A stretch of 64,000 nucleotides of DNA from Caenimonas sedimenti (GTDB taxonomy: Bacteria; Pseudomonadota; Gammaproteobacteria; Burkholderiales; Burkholderiaceae_C): the NCBI RefSeq assembly GCF_007833165.1, contig NZ_VOBQ01000018.1, forward strand, positions 1 to 64,000, read 5' to 3'. The translations under genes were made by a program, and so were the position numbers. The notes beneath the pieces were generated by a model that was not told where the DNA came from, ran no database searches, and was given only the letters and a program-made list of their open reading frames with translations. How positions within the stretch are numbered: position 1 is the first letter of the stretch; each line of letters starts with the position of its first letter. Positions 62,005 to 64,000 of the stretch are shown here, in pieces.

Positions 62005-62430
62005 ATGGTCAAGCTGACCCTGGCGCAAGCCAACACGATCATCGAGGCGGCCCTCGCGAAGTCCACGGCCTCCGGCTTCAAGCCGATGGGCATCGCCGTG
62101 CTGGATGAATCCGGCAACCTCAAGGCCTTCGCGAGCGAGGACGGCGCCAGCATGTTCCGTTTCGACATCGCGCGGGCGAAGGCCTGGGGCGCGGTCGGCA
62201 TGGGCGTTTCCAGCCGGGTGCTGGGTGAGCGGGCGAAGGGGAATCCGAATTTCTTCGTGTCGCTGGCGGCGACCGCGGAAGGGAAGTTCCTACCGCAGAC
62301 GGGCGCCGTCGTCATCAAGGATGCGACTGGAAATGTGATCGGCGCGGTGGGAGCCAGTGGCGGTACCGGCGATGAGGATGAATTGATCTGCATGGCGGGG
62401 GTGGAAGCGGCTGGCCTCACCGCCGGCTGA
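62005..62430 (+). CDS. GlcG/HbpS-like protein (heme-binding family)
   Basis: A 141-residue protein of the GlcG/HbpS/DUF336 fold. LAQANTIIEAALAKSTASGFKPMGIAVLD and GAVVIKDATGNVIGAVGASGGTGDEDE are typical. Despite the family name, heme binding is shown for few members; many sit in catabolic operons with unknown roles. It directly follows the Bug receptor (start right after its stop), so it belongs to the ThDP/ALDH operon. Confidence 0.85.
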   Translation: MVKLTLAQANTIIEAALAKSTASGFKPMGIAVLDESGNLKAFASEDGASMFRFDIARAKAWGAVGMGVSSRVLGERAKGNPNFFVSLAATAEGKFLPQTGAVVIKDATGNVIGAVGASGGTGDEDELICMAGVEAAGLTAG

Positions 62431-62436
62431 CGGGCT

Positions 62437-62476
62437 TTCCCCCTTCCCGCTCTGGGGGAAGGTTGGGATGGGGGCG
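62437..62476. repeat. Type A palindromic repeat
   Basis: TTTCCCCCTTCCCGC-TCT-GGGGGAAGGTTGGGATGGGGGCG. It lies between the GlcG-like gene and the endopeptidase-like gene, and may end the catabolic operon transcript. Confidence 0.7.
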
Positions 62477-62524
62477 CCCCCCCGCGGCCCGGCTCGCAAC
62501 GCGACGGCGTAGTATTGCCGCCCT

Positions 62525-63220
62525 GTGTTCCTTTCGATCGATCAACTGTTGTTGGGATTTGCGCTCCTGGCCTGCGCCCATGCTTCGGCAGTTGCCGCCG
62601 AGAGCCGCTGCTTCGGAACCGTCAGCAACGGGCGCATCGAGGGCGCCGTGGCGCTCCCGGCAGGCGGAGCGAATTTCTCCGCCTACAGTTCCCTGGCAGC
62701 CGCGGCTGGCCGAACCCATGTGCATTCGCGCGTCGCTGCCATCTTCGCGCAAAGCTACAAGGCCCTCGAAGCATCGGCCCCGGCCAAGACCTTCGTCTAC
62801 GGCGAGACCGGCTGGCCGTCCGGCGGCCAATTCCGTCCGCATCGAACGCACCAGAACGGCCTTTCGATCGACTTCTTCGTTCCCGTCCTGGATGCCAAGG
62901 GGAAATCGGTCGCGTTGCCGACGAAGTTGACCGAGCGATTCGGCTACGACATCGAGTTCGATGCGAACGGCCGTCACGGCGAGTACGCCATCGACTTCCA
63001 GGCGATGGCGGAACATCTCTACCAGCTCGACGTGTCGGCGAAGGCGCGAGGCGCAGGTATTGCGCTCGTGATCTTCGACGACAAGTATTTGCCGAAGCTC
63101 TTCGCGACGCCACGCGGCGCCTACCTGCGCACGCAGCTTCCGTTCATGAAGGGCAAGCCGTGGGTGCGCCACGACGAGCACTACCATGTCGATTTCGCGA
63201 TCCCGTGTGGTTCCCGGTAG
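62525..63220 (+). CDS. Penicillin-insensitive murein endopeptidase-like (MepA/LAS) protein
   Basis: A 231-residue protein with a signal peptide (MFLSIDQLLLGFALLACAHASAVAAES, quoted in part). The LAS-metallopeptidase pattern is visible: H-x6-D in THQNGLSIDFFVP and H-x-H in DEHYHVDF. This fits MepA-type hydrolases that cut D-Ala-meso-DAP crosslinks in peptidoglycan. It starts with GTG at 62525. Codon usage fits the host. It overlaps the following alpha/beta-hydrolase start by 35 bases. Confidence 0.78.
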   Translation: MFLSIDQLLLGFALLACAHASAVAAESRCFGTVSNGRIEGAVALPAGGANFSAYSSLAAAAGRTHVHSRVAAIFAQSYKALEASAPAKTFVYGETGWPSGGQFRPHRTHQNGLSIDFFVPVLDAKGKSVALPTKLTERFGYDIEFDANGRHGEYAIDFQAMAEHLYQLDVSAKARGAGIALVIFDDKYLPKLFATPRGAYLRTQLPFMKGKPWVRHDEHYHVDFAIPCGSR

Positions 63221-63922
63221 CACGAGCAAGTTGACTCTCGTGCTTCTCCCCGGCATGGACGGAACGGGCGAGCTGTTCGCGCCGTTCATTGCGGCCTACG
63301 GGGGCGCGACGCAAGTGGTTCGGTATCCACCGACGGCCGTATTGAACTATGCCGGTCTCGAAGAGGTCGCGAGATCGGCGTTGCCGCGTGGCGAGCCATT
63401 CGTGCTCCTCGGCGAATCTTTCTCCGGTCCGATCGCCATCTCCCTCGCCGCCAGCCGACCGCCGAATCTGCTGGGCGTCATCCTGTGCTGCACGTTCGCG
63501 CGGAATCCGCGTCCTTTCCTCGGGCCGTTCCGATCCTTGCTTCCCATGCTCCTGGCAAGCCGCCCCTTCGATTGCTGGAACTTGCGTTATGCGGCCGCTT
63601 CGCGAATTCAGGCCTTCGCGATGCGCTGCGCCAATCAATTCAACAAGTCTCCCCAACCGCTTTGCGTGAGCGCTTGAACGCAGTCACGAGCATCGACGTC
63701 GTCGAAAAGCTGAAGTCCATTGAAGTTCCGGTGCTGGTCCTCCGGGCCTCGGAGGATCGCGTGGTGCCACCAAGCGCGTCGAAGTTGATCTTGGCTGCGG
63801 CCATGCAGGCCGACCTTGAAGAGTTCGTGGCACCGCACTTCCTGCTTCAGTGTGTGCCCGACCAGGCGGCGCGCATCGTGCGGGAGTTTCTCGCGTCGAA
63901 GGTGCCGGATCAGCAAGGTTGA
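63186..63922 (+). pseudogene. Alpha/beta hydrolase, frameshifted
   Basis: The first frame (from 63186) gives LTLVLLPGMDGTGELFAPF and the nucleophile elbow LLGESFSGPIA (catalytic Ser). After LLPMLLASRP it becomes unlike the family. The next frame supplies LRLLELALCGRFANSGLRDALRQS, then VPVLVLRASEDRVVPP with the catalytic Asp, and a His in APHFLLQ. The switch lies near 63560, in a CCGCCCC tract. A one-base indel, real or a sequence error, explains it. If corrected the enzyme would be complete at about 245 residues. The remaining 78 bp to the window end hold nothing recognisable. Confidence 0.7.
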
Positions 63923-64000
63923 TGGGCCGCCAGGTTCGTATTCACCGTCGCCCGGATTCCAGTTGCGGGTCAAGTGCATTGCCAGAACAAGCTGCTGTTG

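Overview
The window looks like chromosome of a high-G+C betaproteobacterium, most likely a member of the Comamonadaceae (Burkholderiales) close to Ramlibacter or Variovorax. The basis is gene order (rpsO-pnp, tpiA-secG-tRNA-Leu-nuoA-N, then DUF2818, a Nudix hydrolase and DUF1178), protein character and strong NNC/NNG codon bias. This is inference from content; no database was searched.

Layout. 37-7671 (minus) is a nitrate module. It holds an ABC importer (nrtA, nrtB, nrtD), then, probably in the same operon, a membrane CheA-like kinase with a NarX/PilJ-type sensor region, a CheY-like receiver and a CheX-like phosphatase. Upstream lies a NIT-ANTAR antiterminator gene. The leader between them carries a sigma-54 type promoter, two NtrC-like sites and a hairpin with a U-run. 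7725-11867 holds tsaD, a small heat-shock protein, a periplasmic binding protein and an aminotransferase. 11879 to about 14656 is a group II intron with its reverse transcriptase, placed directly upstream of rpsO. 14738-35835 is core: rpsO, pnp, a quinone oxidoreductase, tpiA, secG, tRNA-Leu(GAG), all fourteen nuo genes, DUF2818, an ADP-ribose-type Nudix hydrolase and DUF1178.

35947-41954 (minus) holds an SDR-SDR-MFS operon, purU and a SulP/STAS/cyclic-nucleotide transporter with a damaged 5' end. 42000-47116 is an accessory patch: an orphan AbrB/MazE-type protein, a DUF6883-DUF4926 pair, a broken WYL regulator, and a two-gene module of a MazG-like pyrophosphohydrolase and an 810-residue nuclease-helicase-LexA/S24 protease fusion. 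The last two genes are visibly more A+T-rich than their surroundings. They sit directly upstream of recC-recB-recD (47169-56481). After recBCD come an AraC regulator and, divergent from it, a single reading frame joining a ThDP-dependent decarboxylase-type enzyme to an aldehyde dehydrogenase. A Bug/TctC receptor, a GlcG/HbpS-like protein, a murein endopeptidase and a frameshifted alpha/beta hydrolase follow.

Two families of palindromic repeats run through the window. Type A is G/C-homopolymer rich (CCCTCYCCC...GGGAGRGGG). Type B forms doublets bounded by GTCAT...ATGAC. Most copies lie between genes, but several lie in frame inside genes (nrtB, recB, recC and the WYL remnant). The best candidates for something undescribed are the MazG / nuclease-helicase-S24 module beside recBCD and the chemosensory-style phosphorelay attached to nitrate import.
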